Shown: positions 32,573 through 41,284 of the stretch, in pieces
Numbering within the stretch: position 1 is the stretch's first letter
Layout of the letters: each line of letters opens with the position of its first letter
NCBI GenBank assembly: GCA_964481425.1
Contig: CAYZTM010000021.1
Location: 15,455 to 79,454 of the forward strand
DNA from: MKUN01 sp964481425
GTDB lineage: Bacteria > Bacteroidota > Bacteroidia > Chitinophagales > Chitinophagaceae
Length of the DNA: 64,000 bases
Direction of reading: 5' to 3'
Made by a program: the position numbers and the translations under genes
Notes under the pieces: generated by a model
What the model saw: only the letters and a program-made list of their open reading frames with translations
Database searches by the model: none
Told to the model about the DNA's origin: nothing

Positions 32573-32834
32573 TGAATGTAGGCGTGTGTAACACTTTTAC
32601 AGGTTCAGCATTGAGTATCTCGGCATAGATATTATCCGCATCTATCTCTAATTCATCCGTCCAGATGATCGCGGCGCCATCAGTATGTACCGAGGCAAAA
32701 AGCGCAGGATCTTTTAATTGAACGAAGATGCCCTTCTCAACAAAATCGGCGAGGCTGACGATGCCGGAGACGCCATCGCTAAATGTTACCCTTATTTTAT
32801 AGCCGTCGAGGGCCTGTACTTTTGTTGCAGTCAT
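32559..32834 (-). CDS. DUF2442 domain protein
   Basis: 91 residues. The sequence VQALDGYKIRVTFSDGVSGIVSLADFVEKGIFVQLKDPALFASVHTDGAAIIWTDELEIDADNIYAEI matches the DUF2442 domain (start, turn and D-L/IDAD-x-IY ending). It is the first gene of the pair with DUF4160. No DNA-binding motif is visible, so an antitoxin role is not supported by sequence alone. The pair sits between coaX and a LON-domain protein, with no mobile genes next to it. Confidence 0.9.
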   Translation of the reverse strand: MTATKVQALDGYKIRVTFSDGVSGIVSLADFVEKGIFVQLKDPALFASVHTDGAAIIWTDELEIDADNIYAEILNAEPVKVLHTPTFNAAD

Positions 32835-32905
32835 GACAATTTCCTCTTATCAAAATTAAGCTATTTTATGGGAACTATGCAGGCCCCATAAGAGGGAATT
32901 TTTCA

Positions 32906-33550
32906 TCAGAGGTTGAGGCCATCGATGGAGAGGTCGCGGAAGTGACCGTTCATCTGTATGCGGGCCTTTAGCTGCTCCAGCTCCTGCACGAGGGGCAGGA
33001 TGGAGTTGAGGTGACGGCGCAGGTATTCGAGGCGCTGCAACTCTGTGAAAAGACCCAGCAGCTCATACTCCTGCTGGCGCGAGAGGCCCACGAAATGGGC
33101 TATCTCGTAGGATATGACGGCGCCGCTCCTGTCTGGGAACTTGTTCTCTACATTCAGCAGGGTGTACATGCGTTTTACTTCAGACATGATGAGGTCAGCC
33201 ATGCTGCTGTCGCCGGGCTCCACTATATTATCGGGGTAGTTGACGATGGCGCCGTGGTATAGCTTGCCGGGTATCTCTTTTATCACTTCGAGCACTTTGA
33301 ATACGCTGAGGCCCCGCGTGCGGATGTCCATCTCGCCGCTGTCGTATTCCTTTACCATCTCGGTGATCTCCACAAGGGTGCCCAGCTCCCCTACTTTCTT
33401 ATCAAAAACGGGGGGGATGCCGAAGGGCTTTTTATTGTCTATGCACTCGCGTATAAGCTGCTTGTATTGGGGCTCGAAGATGTGAAGGTTCAAGGGCTCC
33501 CCGGGGTACACTACTATCTCCAGGGGGAAAATGGGTACAAAATTTGTCAT
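32906..33550 (-). CDS. LON peptidase substrate-binding domain protein
   Basis: 214 residues containing only the N-terminal substrate-binding (LAN/LonN) domain: FVPIFPLEIVVYPGEPLNLHIFEPQYKQLIRECIDNKKPFGI is the strand pattern of that fold, followed by helices (EYELLGLFTELQRLEYLRRHLNSILPLVQELEQLKARI). There is no ATPase or Ser-Lys protease part, so it cannot degrade proteins by itself; such stand-alone LonN proteins are common in Bacteroidota and uncharacterised. It precedes the O-antigen-ligase-like gene in genome order and is transcribed after it, 13 bp downstream. Confidence 0.88.
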   Translation of the reverse strand: MTNFVPIFPLEIVVYPGEPLNLHIFEPQYKQLIRECIDNKKPFGIPPVFDKKVGELGTLVEITEMVKEYDSGEMDIRTRGLSVFKVLEVIKEIPGKLYHGAIVNYPDNIVEPGDSSMADLIMSEVKRMYTLLNVENKFPDRSGAVISYEIAHFVGLSRQQEYELLGLFTELQRLEYLRRHLNSILPLVQELEQLKARIQMNGHFRDLSIDGLNL

Positions 33551-33563
33551 GATCGTCCTGTTT

Positions 33564-34808
33564 TTATGCTGTGTTCGCTTTGGCTCGTTCTATATAATCA
33601 TGCCCTTGCCAGAGCAGGAAAAACAAATATACGAACACACCGTATTGTATCTCCAAAACGGGGTTGATCAATAACTCTATGAACAGGATCTGCCATATGA
33701 TGTAGAGGAAAAAGCCGCCCCGCTGTCGTCGTATCCAGGTAAGGGGCATGAAGACCCAGATGGCAAATAGTATGGCGGCAGGTATGCCGCAGGCCAGGGC
33801 CACTACCATGAACTGGTTGTGCGGCAGCAGCACCTGCTCCTCTTTGGTGCCGGGATACCACTTGTTGTAACCGGCACGCATGGAGTCCATCATGTCGCCG
33901 GCCCCTACACCGAAGAGGGGGTGTTTTTTGATGGCTTTGAGGGCAACGTCGTAAGACATCCAGCGGCCCATGTCGCTATAGTTGGCCGACATCTCGCCCT
34001 GGTCGTACACGATCATCATATAGCTCATATAGCCAATGCGCATCTTGAAGGTGGGGATGTAGGTGATGGCCAGTGCAAAAAAGACGACGAGGGCCGTTAT
34101 GATGCCTATACCTACCCAGCGGCTCTTGCGGATGCCCATGAAGATGCCCCAGGCAACAACGAAGATATACCACATGAGCAGGCCGGTACGCGCGGCCAGT
34201 ATATGCAGGTAGACGCTCAGGAGAACAACGGCTATGCCTATGAACCAACGAACGAAGCCCTTGCTGAGCGAGGGGAAGATGTACACGCACCATGCAATAA
34301 ATGCCGTTATAGAGAGGCTGAAAACGATATGATCGTTCTTGGCGGGTGTTGGCAGCAGGTGCGAGACCGCATACTCATCCACAAAGTGGCTAACATGCCC
34401 AATGAGCGGATACACACTGTATGCCGCACCGGCCAGGAAGAGCAGGGCCACGCCGATGGTAAAGGCCTGTAATTGTTTATTACTGAGCTTTGGGCTGAAT
34501 GCGAAGGCAAAGGGGAAAATGAGCACAGGCAGCTTTACCTGGAAGCGTTCGGCCCACAGAGGTATATCATGGCTCCAGAAATAAGATATGCCATACATGG
34601 CCACCCAGGCAAAACCCAGCCACCACCAGCGCTGCCGGAACCAGTAGCGGGGATGCACATCGCGGATGGCATTGAGCACAAATGCTACCATGGACATGGA
34701 GAGCAGGGCACGCGAGAACAGGAAACCGACCATCATCGCAAATGCCGTAAAAACAGCAATATTGGACTTGGATAAAACTTTATGGATCAGATCGCTATTT
34801 TTGTTCAA
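33564..34808 (-). CDS. O-antigen ligase/polymerase (Wzy_C) family membrane protein
   Basis: 414 residues with ten or more membrane helices and a large periplasmic loop carrying PHNQFMVVALACG and GVGAGDMMDSMRAGY, the usual WaaL/Wzy signature. Members transfer polysaccharide to lipid A core or polymerise repeat units at the periplasmic face. The neighbouring wecB, WecA-like and heparinase-fold genes on the other strand fit a polysaccharide function. ATG 34808 leaves a 45-bp divergent gap to the meaB start proposed at 34854. Ligase versus polymerase cannot be decided. Confidence 0.82.
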   Translation of the reverse strand: MNKNSDLIHKVLSKSNIAVFTAFAMMVGFLFSRALLSMSMVAFVLNAIRDVHPRYWFRQRWWWLGFAWVAMYGISYFWSHDIPLWAERFQVKLPVLIFPFAFAFSPKLSNKQLQAFTIGVALLFLAGAAYSVYPLIGHVSHFVDEYAVSHLLPTPAKNDHIVFSLSITAFIAWCVYIFPSLSKGFVRWFIGIAVVLLSVYLHILAARTGLLMWYIFVVAWGIFMGIRKSRWVGIGIITALVVFFALAITYIPTFKMRIGYMSYMMIVYDQGEMSANYSDMGRWMSYDVALKAIKKHPLFGVGAGDMMDSMRAGYNKWYPGTKEEQVLLPHNQFMVVALACGIPAAILFAIWVFMPLTWIRRQRGGFFLYIIWQILFIELLINPVLEIQYGVFVYLFFLLWQGHDYIERAKANTA

Positions 34809-34853
34809 GAAGCAGGGGGATTACAATTCTATAACGAACATAAACATTTTTTA

Positions 34854-35777
34854 GTGCTGGACAATATAAACGGGCTACTGGAGGGAATAAAAAAGGGCGA
34901 TCAACGCTCTATCGCCAAGGCTATCACCCTTGTGGAGAATAGCCTGCCCGGGCATGAGGAATTGCTCCTGCAACTGGAAAATACACAAAAGGCGCTGGTG
35001 ACCGGCATTACCGGCCCTCCGGGTGCTGGTAAAAGCACCCTTGTGAATGCGCTGCTGCGGCACTGGGTGAACGAAGGCAAACATGTGGCCGTAATAGCTG
35101 TGGACCCATCCTCCCCATTCAATTACGGGGCCATATTGGGCGACAGGATAAGGATGAGCGATTTTTACAATAACCCTAATGTGTTCATCCGCTCGCTGGC
35201 AACAAGGGGCGCCCTGGGCGGGCTGAACCCCAAAATCATAGAGATATGCGATGTGGTTAAAAATGCGCCCTTCGACCATATCCTTGTAGAAACAGTGGGT
35301 GTAGGCCAGAGCGAGGTGGAGATAGCGGGGCTGGCCGACTGCACCGTGGTTACGCTGGTACCCGAAGCTGGTGATACCATACAAACCATGAAAGCAGGCA
35401 TCATGGAGATCGCTAATATATTCGTGGTGAATAAGGCAGACCGGGAAGCTGCAGAAGCTATGTACCGTAACCTGAAAATACTGACACACGAACGCGCTCA
35501 TGGAGCGCAGGAGGTGCCCGTCGTCAAGACCATAGCAACAGAACAAAAGGGGATCGATGAACTGGCCGCTGCTATAGATGAATACCTTGCTACGCAAAAC
35601 GCGGACCCTGAAAAGCGCCTGCACCTGATGACAGAAAAAAGCTGGCAACTCATGCAAGCCGGCAAGATGAAACATATAGACAAAAACCAACTCAGGCTAC
35701 AGCTTTCACAACAGATAAAGCAAACGGGGTTCAATCTCTATTCTTTTACAAGGGATTTTGAGGCAAAGCATAATTGA
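34854..35777 (+). CDS. meaB: Methylmalonyl-CoA mutase-associated GTPase MeaB
   Basis: Chaperone GTPase that loads and protects adenosylcobalamin on methylmalonyl-CoA mutase. From GTG 34854 the protein has 307 residues, the usual length. Motifs: Walker A GPPGAGKST, DPSSPFNYGAILGDRIRMSDF, SLATRGALGGL, VETVGVGQSE and NKAD for guanine. An ATG 72 bp upstream in frame would overlap the divergent ligase gene and adds no family sequence, so GTG is preferred. The mutase is not in the window. Confidence 0.92.
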   Translation: MLDNINGLLEGIKKGDQRSIAKAITLVENSLPGHEELLLQLENTQKALVTGITGPPGAGKSTLVNALLRHWVNEGKHVAVIAVDPSSPFNYGAILGDRIRMSDFYNNPNVFIRSLATRGALGGLNPKIIEICDVVKNAPFDHILVETVGVGQSEVEIAGLADCTVVTLVPEAGDTIQTMKAGIMEIANIFVVNKADREAAEAMYRNLKILTHERAHGAQEVPVVKTIATEQKGIDELAAAIDEYLATQNADPEKRLHLMTEKSWQLMQAGKMKHIDKNQLRLQLSQQIKQTGFNLYSFTRDFEAKHN

Positions 35778-35849
35778 ATGCCGGACGCCTGCGAACTATA
35801 CTTACGCTACAGCTTTTTAGTACTTTTAAATGCCATTCAGCATTATTAA

Positions 35850-37445
35850 ATGAATATCATCCGCCTGTACCATACCGTCAAACACCTGCGCTTTGAACAG
35901 TGGTATTACAGGTTTTATTATAAGGTCAAAAAAGCTTTTTACCGTTATCCACAAGTTCCTGTGAAAGCCTTAGAGGCTGCGTCATCTTTCCCAAAAATAC
36001 AGTTTCCCTTGAGGGATGACGCAGCGCTGTATAAAGCAAGGGGCAATACATTCAGTTTCCTGAACAAGAGCCATTCTTTTGGTAATAATATTGACTGGAA
36101 TTACGGGGCTGAAGGAAAATTGTGGACCTACAATCTTAACTATTTTGGCTGGCTCAATGACGAGGACATTCCGCTTGCAGAACGCGTTGCTACAATATCG
36201 GATCATTGCTCAAAAGAGGACCTGCTGAAAGATGGTGCAGAGCCCTACCCCATTTCGGTAAGAGGCATGAACTGGATCAAATTCTTTAGCAGGCACGACA
36301 TCCGGGAAAGCACTTTCGATGAATGCCTATACCGGCAATATGATAAACTGGCTGCCTTCCCTGAATATCATTTGCTTGCCAATCACCTGCTGGAGAATAG
36401 TTTTTCCTTATTTTTTGCAGCGCATTATTTTAATGACAACCATTTTCACCAATTAAGCACGAGGCTACTCAAGTCACAACTTAAGGAACAAACATTAGCT
36501 GACGGCGGGCATTATGAGCAGAGCCCCATGTACCATTGCGTCCTACTGGCAGGCCTGCTGGACTGTATCCTGCTGGCAGAAAATTCTGACCGGTTTAACG
36601 ACCCAGTATTATTACAAGTCATGCGGCATACTACCGCCCGGATGCTTGGCTGGTTGCAGGCATTTTGCTTTAGAGATGGCAATTATGCTATGTTTGGAGA
36701 TTCCGGCCCGGGAATAGCGCCCGCTCCCCTATGGCTGAAAGAATATGGGAAACAGCTAAATATTGATGAAATTACAACTGAGCTAAAAGAATGCGGGTAT
36801 CGCAAATACAGTACGGATAATTATGAAATGATAGTTGATGCCGGCAATATAAGCCCCGCTTACCAGGCCGGCCATGCACATGCTGATACCTTTAGCTTTT
36901 GCCTGAATGTGCGGGGTGTACCAATAATAACTGACACCGGCATATCGACCTATGAACGAAATGAACGCAGAGCCTTAGAACGGGGTACTGCTGCTCATAA
37001 CACTATAACGATCAATGGTAAAGATTCATCTGAAGTGTGGGCGGCTTTCAGGACAGGGAAAAGAGCGCAGGTGCAAGTACAGGAACAAAACAGCTCAGGC
37101 ATTGTCATGTCGCATGATGGTTTCGGTAACGAGGGAATTACCCATAAGCGAAGCATAAAATGTGATAACCTAAAAATAACAATAGTGGATGAGCTGGATG
37201 GTTATAAAGCGCAGGAGGCAATATCATATTTACATTTTCATCCTGATGTACGAATAGTACGCGACAGCGAAGATCAGTTTACAGCAGGCGATATACGTAT
37301 CCGTATTAGCGGAGCCTATAGTATTGGTTTGCATAATTACCTATATTGCAAAGATTACAACCTGCTTGCCGGGGCGCAATGCCTGCAAGCGCATGTAGGA
37401 GAACGTGCTGAGGTAGTAATAGAACTAATAAGCTATGCTGGTTGA
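35850..37445 (+). CDS. Heparinase II/III family protein
   Basis: 531 residues, no signal peptide. A helical toroid (about 60-310; KLWTYNLNYFGWLND, YHLLANHLLENSFSLFFAAHYF, HYEQSPMYHCVLLAGLLDC) is followed by a beta-sandwich starting with GHAHADTFSFCLNVRGVPIITDTGISTYERNERRALERGTAAHNTITINGKDSSEVWAAFR. That His/Tyr-containing block is the heparinase II/III core. Cytoplasmic members of this type occur inside capsule and O-antigen gene sets, where their role is unsettled. It overlaps wecB by 11 bp, showing co-transcription. Confidence 0.9.
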   Translation: MNIIRLYHTVKHLRFEQWYYRFYYKVKKAFYRYPQVPVKALEAASSFPKIQFPLRDDAALYKARGNTFSFLNKSHSFGNNIDWNYGAEGKLWTYNLNYFGWLNDEDIPLAERVATISDHCSKEDLLKDGAEPYPISVRGMNWIKFFSRHDIRESTFDECLYRQYDKLAAFPEYHLLANHLLENSFSLFFAAHYFNDNHFHQLSTRLLKSQLKEQTLADGGHYEQSPMYHCVLLAGLLDCILLAENSDRFNDPVLLQVMRHTTARMLGWLQAFCFRDGNYAMFGDSGPGIAPAPLWLKEYGKQLNIDEITTELKECGYRKYSTDNYEMIVDAGNISPAYQAGHAHADTFSFCLNVRGVPIITDTGISTYERNERRALERGTAAHNTITINGKDSSEVWAAFRTGKRAQVQVQEQNSSGIVMSHDGFGNEGITHKRSIKCDNLKITIVDELDGYKAQEAISYLHFHPDVRIVRDSEDQFTAGDIRIRISGAYSIGLHNYLYCKDYNLLAGAQCLQAHVGERAEVVIELISYAG

Positions 37446-38526
37446 TATAATTGCAGGTGCCAGGCCAAATTTTATGAAGATAGCCCCTGTTATAGAGGCT
37501 ATACAGAAGGAACAAAGGAGAGGGACCAACATACGCTACCGCCTTGTTCATACCGGTCAGCATTATGACAGGAATATGAGCGACTCTTTTTTCGAACAAC
37601 TGGGCATACCCAAGCCTTCGATAAACCTTGAGGCGGGCAGCGGTTCACAGGCCGAACAAACGGCAGCTATAATGACACGTTACGAGAAGGTACTGCAGTC
37701 CGCAAAACCTGACCTTGTGATCGTGGTTGGTGATGTTACATCGACCATGGCATGTGCTATCACTGCAAAAAAAATGGGCAATATCAAAGTAGCCCATATT
37801 GAGGCTGGTATACGCAGCAATGATATGAGCATGCCCGAGGAAATAAACCGGATCGTTACAGATTCTATCTGCGATTATTTCTTTACCACAACGCATACCG
37901 CCAATGAAAACCTGCGCGAGGCGGGCGTACCTGATGAGCGCATCTTTTTTGTAGGCAACACCATGATAGACACCTTGCTGAAACAAGCGCCATTGTTTCA
38001 CCAACCTGCATTCTGGAACAAGCTGAAACTGCAGCCACAACAATATCTTGTACTAACACTGCACCGACCTAATAACGTGGACAATGTTGCCGACCTTAAG
38101 GCGATCCTTGTAGCGATCATCAAGGCATCAAGGGGGTTCCCAATCATCTTTCCCATGCACCCACGTACGGCCAAAACTTATGAGGCTTTGGGCATACGCT
38201 CACCGAACCTGCACATTTGCGAGCCGCTTAGCTACCTGCAATTCAATTACCTGGTACAACATGCCAAGGCTGTGATAACCGACTCAGGCGGTATACAGGA
38301 AGAGACCACCGTAATGCATGTGCCCTGTATCACACTCAGGGACAATACAGAACGCCCAGAGACCTGTACAATGGGAACAAACGAACTGATCGGTACCAAA
38401 CCCGAGGCCATTGCCCCCATCATGGAGAAACTATTCTCCGGAAATTGGAAAAAAGGGAACATACCCTATATGTGGGATGGCAAAGCAGCAGAACGCATAG
38501 TCAGCGTACTGAAAAATATGGTATAG
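37435..38526 (+). CDS. wecB: UDP-N-acetylglucosamine 2-epimerase (non-hydrolysing)
   Basis: Interconverts UDP-GlcNAc and UDP-ManNAc for surface polysaccharide. 363 residues, normal. Visible: DIIAGARPNFMKIAPVIEAI at the N-terminus, VVGDVTSTMACAI, HIEAGIRSNDMSMPEEINR with catalytic acids, TLHRPNNVDN, and DSGGIQEET near residue 284. The N-terminal start overlaps the heparinase-fold gene by 11 bp. With that gene and the WecA-like transferase 200 bp downstream it forms a polysaccharide set. Confidence 0.95.
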   Translation: MLVDIIAGARPNFMKIAPVIEAIQKEQRRGTNIRYRLVHTGQHYDRNMSDSFFEQLGIPKPSINLEAGSGSQAEQTAAIMTRYEKVLQSAKPDLVIVVGDVTSTMACAITAKKMGNIKVAHIEAGIRSNDMSMPEEINRIVTDSICDYFFTTTHTANENLREAGVPDERIFFVGNTMIDTLLKQAPLFHQPAFWNKLKLQPQQYLVLTLHRPNNVDNVADLKAILVAIIKASRGFPIIFPMHPRTAKTYEALGIRSPNLHICEPLSYLQFNYLVQHAKAVITDSGGIQEETTVMHVPCITLRDNTERPETCTMGTNELIGTKPEAIAPIMEKLFSGNWKKGNIPYMWDGKAAERIVSVLKNMV

Positions 38527-38634
38527 TTATTGTGGCCAATCCTTATACGGGTATTACAACGGCAGCGATACACATATAATATCTCTTTATTTTTTATTAA
38601 GTTGTTATTGCCAAAAACTGTAAAAACAATAATG

Positions 38635-38642
38635 TATTTTTG
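38635..38642 (+). promoter_or_regulatory. -7 promoter box TATTTTTG before the WecA-like gene
   Basis: Perfect TAnnTTTG at 38635-38642. The nearest TTG (38608-38610) lies 24 bp upstream, longer than the usual 19-21, so the -33 element is uncertain. It would give the transferase its own transcript with a leader of about 75 nt. Confidence 0.45.
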
Positions 38643-38725
38643 CTTTAAGTATAGCCGGGATAAGGGACAAAACAAGAGCTAAATCTTTTACTTACATTAC
38701 AAGGCACAAGCCCGGATATCATTTT

Positions 38726-39952
38726 ATGATCGAATTGCCACCTTATATCATTTACCTGGCCGCATTTGCCACCGCCCTGGTGATCAGTATGGTCTCGATC
38801 CCCCGTATCATCTATGTGGCAAAAAGAAAACGTCTATTCGACGTACCCGACAACAAGAGAAAAGTACATATCAATATCATCCCCAATCTTGGTGGTATAG
38901 GCATCTTCTTTGCATACATCATTGTTACCTCCCTGTTCATAAAAACATCTTCGCTGGATAAATGGAACTACATATGTGCCTCATCGGTGCTGCTGTTCCT
39001 TACCGGGCTGAACGATGACCTGATCACTATTACCCCCAAACAAAAGTTTGTTGCACAATTTGTTGCTGCTATCATAACCGTTTACTTCGCAGATATTCGT
39101 ATCAATTCCCTGCACGGCTTCTTTGGCATCTACCAGTTACCACTATGGGCCAGCCTGGGCTTTACGGTGCTTGGCGTCATGTTCGTAACCAATGCCTTCA
39201 ACCTGATAGACGGTATAGATGGCCTCGCCGCCAGCATCGGCTTGCTTTGCTCCATTACATTAGGCATTTGTCTTGCCCTGCTGGATAATTTCGGAGGGGC
39301 ATGTATTGCTTTTAGCCTGGCGGGCGCTATCATCGGCTTCCTGAGATACAATATATCGCCGGCGAAGATATTTATGGGAGATACGGGCTCGCTGCTTATA
39401 GGTTTTACTATTTCCATACTCTGCATCCTGTTCATACATTCGTTTGCACCGGGCAAGCCCCTCATGTCAGTAGTCCACAATCCCCGCGGCGGTATGGTGA
39501 TCGCATTGTCAGTTCTCTTTGTACCTGTATTCGATTCGTTCCGCGTATTCATTGCCCGCATCCTGAAAGGGGGATCACCTTTCCATGCGGACAAAACACA
39601 CCTGCACCATTACCTGATGGATATAGGTTTTGGCCATTCGCAGATCGTGACCATATTGCTTACATCGAACGTGCTCATCATTATCGTATCGCTCCTGGTA
39701 CAGGATTACAACCCCAACATTGCACTATTAAGTATCTGCTGCCTCACCTTCGGGCTTTACGCCATATTATACTTCATGAGGAAAAAGCGCCTTAGCAAAG
39801 AATTACGATTGATGAAATCGCCTGCCGATGCTGCAATAAACGGAGTAAAAAACGGGGCACCATCACTGAGCGCCAATGTGTACCAGGTATCTGATGCCAT
39901 GAGCAGCCGGGACAGCATTACGCCAACAACCACTCCAAGAAAAAATCAGTAA
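38726..39952 (+). CDS. Undecaprenyl-phosphate GlcNAc-1-phosphate transferase (MraY/WecA family)
   Basis: 408 residues with about ten membrane helices. It attaches a sugar-1-phosphate to undecaprenyl phosphate, starting lipid-linked polysaccharide synthesis. Motifs: cytoplasmic DVPDNKRKVHINIIPNLGGIGIF, GLNDDLITITPKQKF with the Asp pair, NLIDGIDGLAAS, AKIFMGDTGSLLIGF, and the HADKTHLHHYLMDIGF His motif that marks the WecA/TagO branch instead of MraY. The Ser/Thr-rich C-terminal tail is not part of the fold. Usually annotated WecA-like in Bacteroidota; sugar specificity uncertain. Confidence 0.9.
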   Translation: MIELPPYIIYLAAFATALVISMVSIPRIIYVAKRKRLFDVPDNKRKVHINIIPNLGGIGIFFAYIIVTSLFIKTSSLDKWNYICASSVLLFLTGLNDDLITITPKQKFVAQFVAAIITVYFADIRINSLHGFFGIYQLPLWASLGFTVLGVMFVTNAFNLIDGIDGLAASIGLLCSITLGICLALLDNFGGACIAFSLAGAIIGFLRYNISPAKIFMGDTGSLLIGFTISILCILFIHSFAPGKPLMSVVHNPRGGMVIALSVLFVPVFDSFRVFIARILKGGSPFHADKTHLHHYLMDIGFGHSQIVTILLTSNVLIIIVSLLVQDYNPNIALLSICCLTFGLYAILYFMRKKRLSKELRLMKSPADAAINGVKNGAPSLSANVYQVSDAMSSRDSITPTTTPRKNQ

Positions 39953-39961
39953 AACAGTTTA

Positions 39962-41272
39962 TTATTCTATCATGTAGGATGCGTCCTCGTAGCGGTACCA
40001 GTACACCCGTTCGTTCTCGTTGTACAGCACCTCACCATTCACATCCCAGCGATGCTTAATGTCATAACGGGTAAAAGGTACCATTGCGTTATCGGACATG
40101 TTCTCGTTAAAGATAGTACCATAACGGTTCAGCAAGTATGCATACCAGAACAGGGTCTCATAACCACGGCAAACAGTTTCGTTTGGCTTTGTTCCGAAGC
40201 TTTTACTACAAACATCGCTAAGATAACGACCTTGCTGTGTTGTGAGGTCATAGTAAGATGGTGCCGTAAGATAAATAACGAGGTTGGGGAATGCGTCGGC
40301 CTTGCGGAGATCGGCCATGCCCCGCCATGAAGGCATACCATACACTTCGAACTTATAGGCCGGGAAATCATGATACAATTGCTTCAGTAATGAGTCGGCA
40401 TAGCCAATGTCCATAATAGCCATTATGATCACGTTGGTCTCTTTCGGCGAAAACACATCGGCCAATGTTTCCTTCCCGGGCATTTGGTTGCAGAGCACCT
40501 TTACGAACCTGTTGTCCCGATCCTCGGCGGCATCCATGACAAAATTGAAAGCGCTCTCATCCAGTGGTACAAAACTACGCCTGTAAACCGCTATAGTTGC
40601 ATTCTTATGTTGCTTCTGGGCCTTCCACATTATGGCCTCGCAATGCGTTTGCAAAGTAGGCTGCAGTATAGTAAAATAAGGATTATCTACAATGCCTGCA
40701 TCTGAAGGCGAGGCCGCAGATACAAAATTGATCTCATGTTTTTTAGCGAACTGTGCAATAACAGGCATCTGGGGAGATTGGATAGCGCCAATGATCAGAT
40801 CAGACTTATCCAGTACTTTATTACGGACCAGGGCTTCCGGAGACTCTGATACACCCGCCACATCATGTATATATACATCAACCTGGAAGCCCAACTTATT
40901 CAAGGTATCGGCTGCCAACTGCACACCCTGGCAAAAATCGGCCCCAGTTGTTGCTTTTTCAGGCACCCTTCCTTTGTAAGCCGGTTTATTATCTTTTACC
41001 AATTCGTCCAGATAAAGCGGGGCCAGGACATCAATCCTATAGCGGGCCCTTTTCTCAGTGCGAGGATAATCGAAAGACTGTTTCCGGCGATATCGCGGCG
41101 GCTCATTACGCAAAGGCGGGGCCTCATCAAGATGTTTCTTCTCGCTGCTATGCTGTCGTTGTGGCGGCTCATCTTTCCGGAACCAATGTTTCCAGAACTG
41201 GGCATCCGCCCTGCGCGACTGGCAAAGCGACAAAAGAATAAAAACAGATATCAGCGATACTCGGGCCTTCAT
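39962..41272 (-). CDS. Type 1 periplasmic-binding-protein-like (leucine-binding fold) protein
   Basis: 436 residues with a signal peptide (MKARVSLISVFILLSLCQSRRADA). After a Pro/Arg-rich stretch (about 25-75) comes a two-lobed binding domain: IDVLAPLYLDELV, GADFCQGVQLAADTLNKLGFQVDVYIHDVAG, KSDLIIGAIQSPQMPVIAQFAKKHEINFVSAASPSD. This is the LivJ/ANF fold, but no ABC permease is nearby, so it may be structural or sensory. It is 12 bp downstream of guaA, a gene order I have seen in Bacteroidota. It ends 9 bp from the WecA-like gene, convergent. Confidence 0.85.
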   Translation of the reverse strand: MKARVSLISVFILLSLCQSRRADAQFWKHWFRKDEPPQRQHSSEKKHLDEAPPLRNEPPRYRRKQSFDYPRTEKRARYRIDVLAPLYLDELVKDNKPAYKGRVPEKATTGADFCQGVQLAADTLNKLGFQVDVYIHDVAGVSESPEALVRNKVLDKSDLIIGAIQSPQMPVIAQFAKKHEINFVSAASPSDAGIVDNPYFTILQPTLQTHCEAIMWKAQKQHKNATIAVYRRSFVPLDESAFNFVMDAAEDRDNRFVKVLCNQMPGKETLADVFSPKETNVIIMAIMDIGYADSLLKQLYHDFPAYKFEVYGMPSWRGMADLRKADAFPNLVIYLTAPSYYDLTTQQGRYLSDVCSKSFGTKPNETVCRGYETLFWYAYLLNRYGTIFNENMSDNAMVPFTRYDIKHRWDVNGEVLYNENERVYWYRYEDASYMIE

Positions 41273-41284
41273 AATACATTCCTG

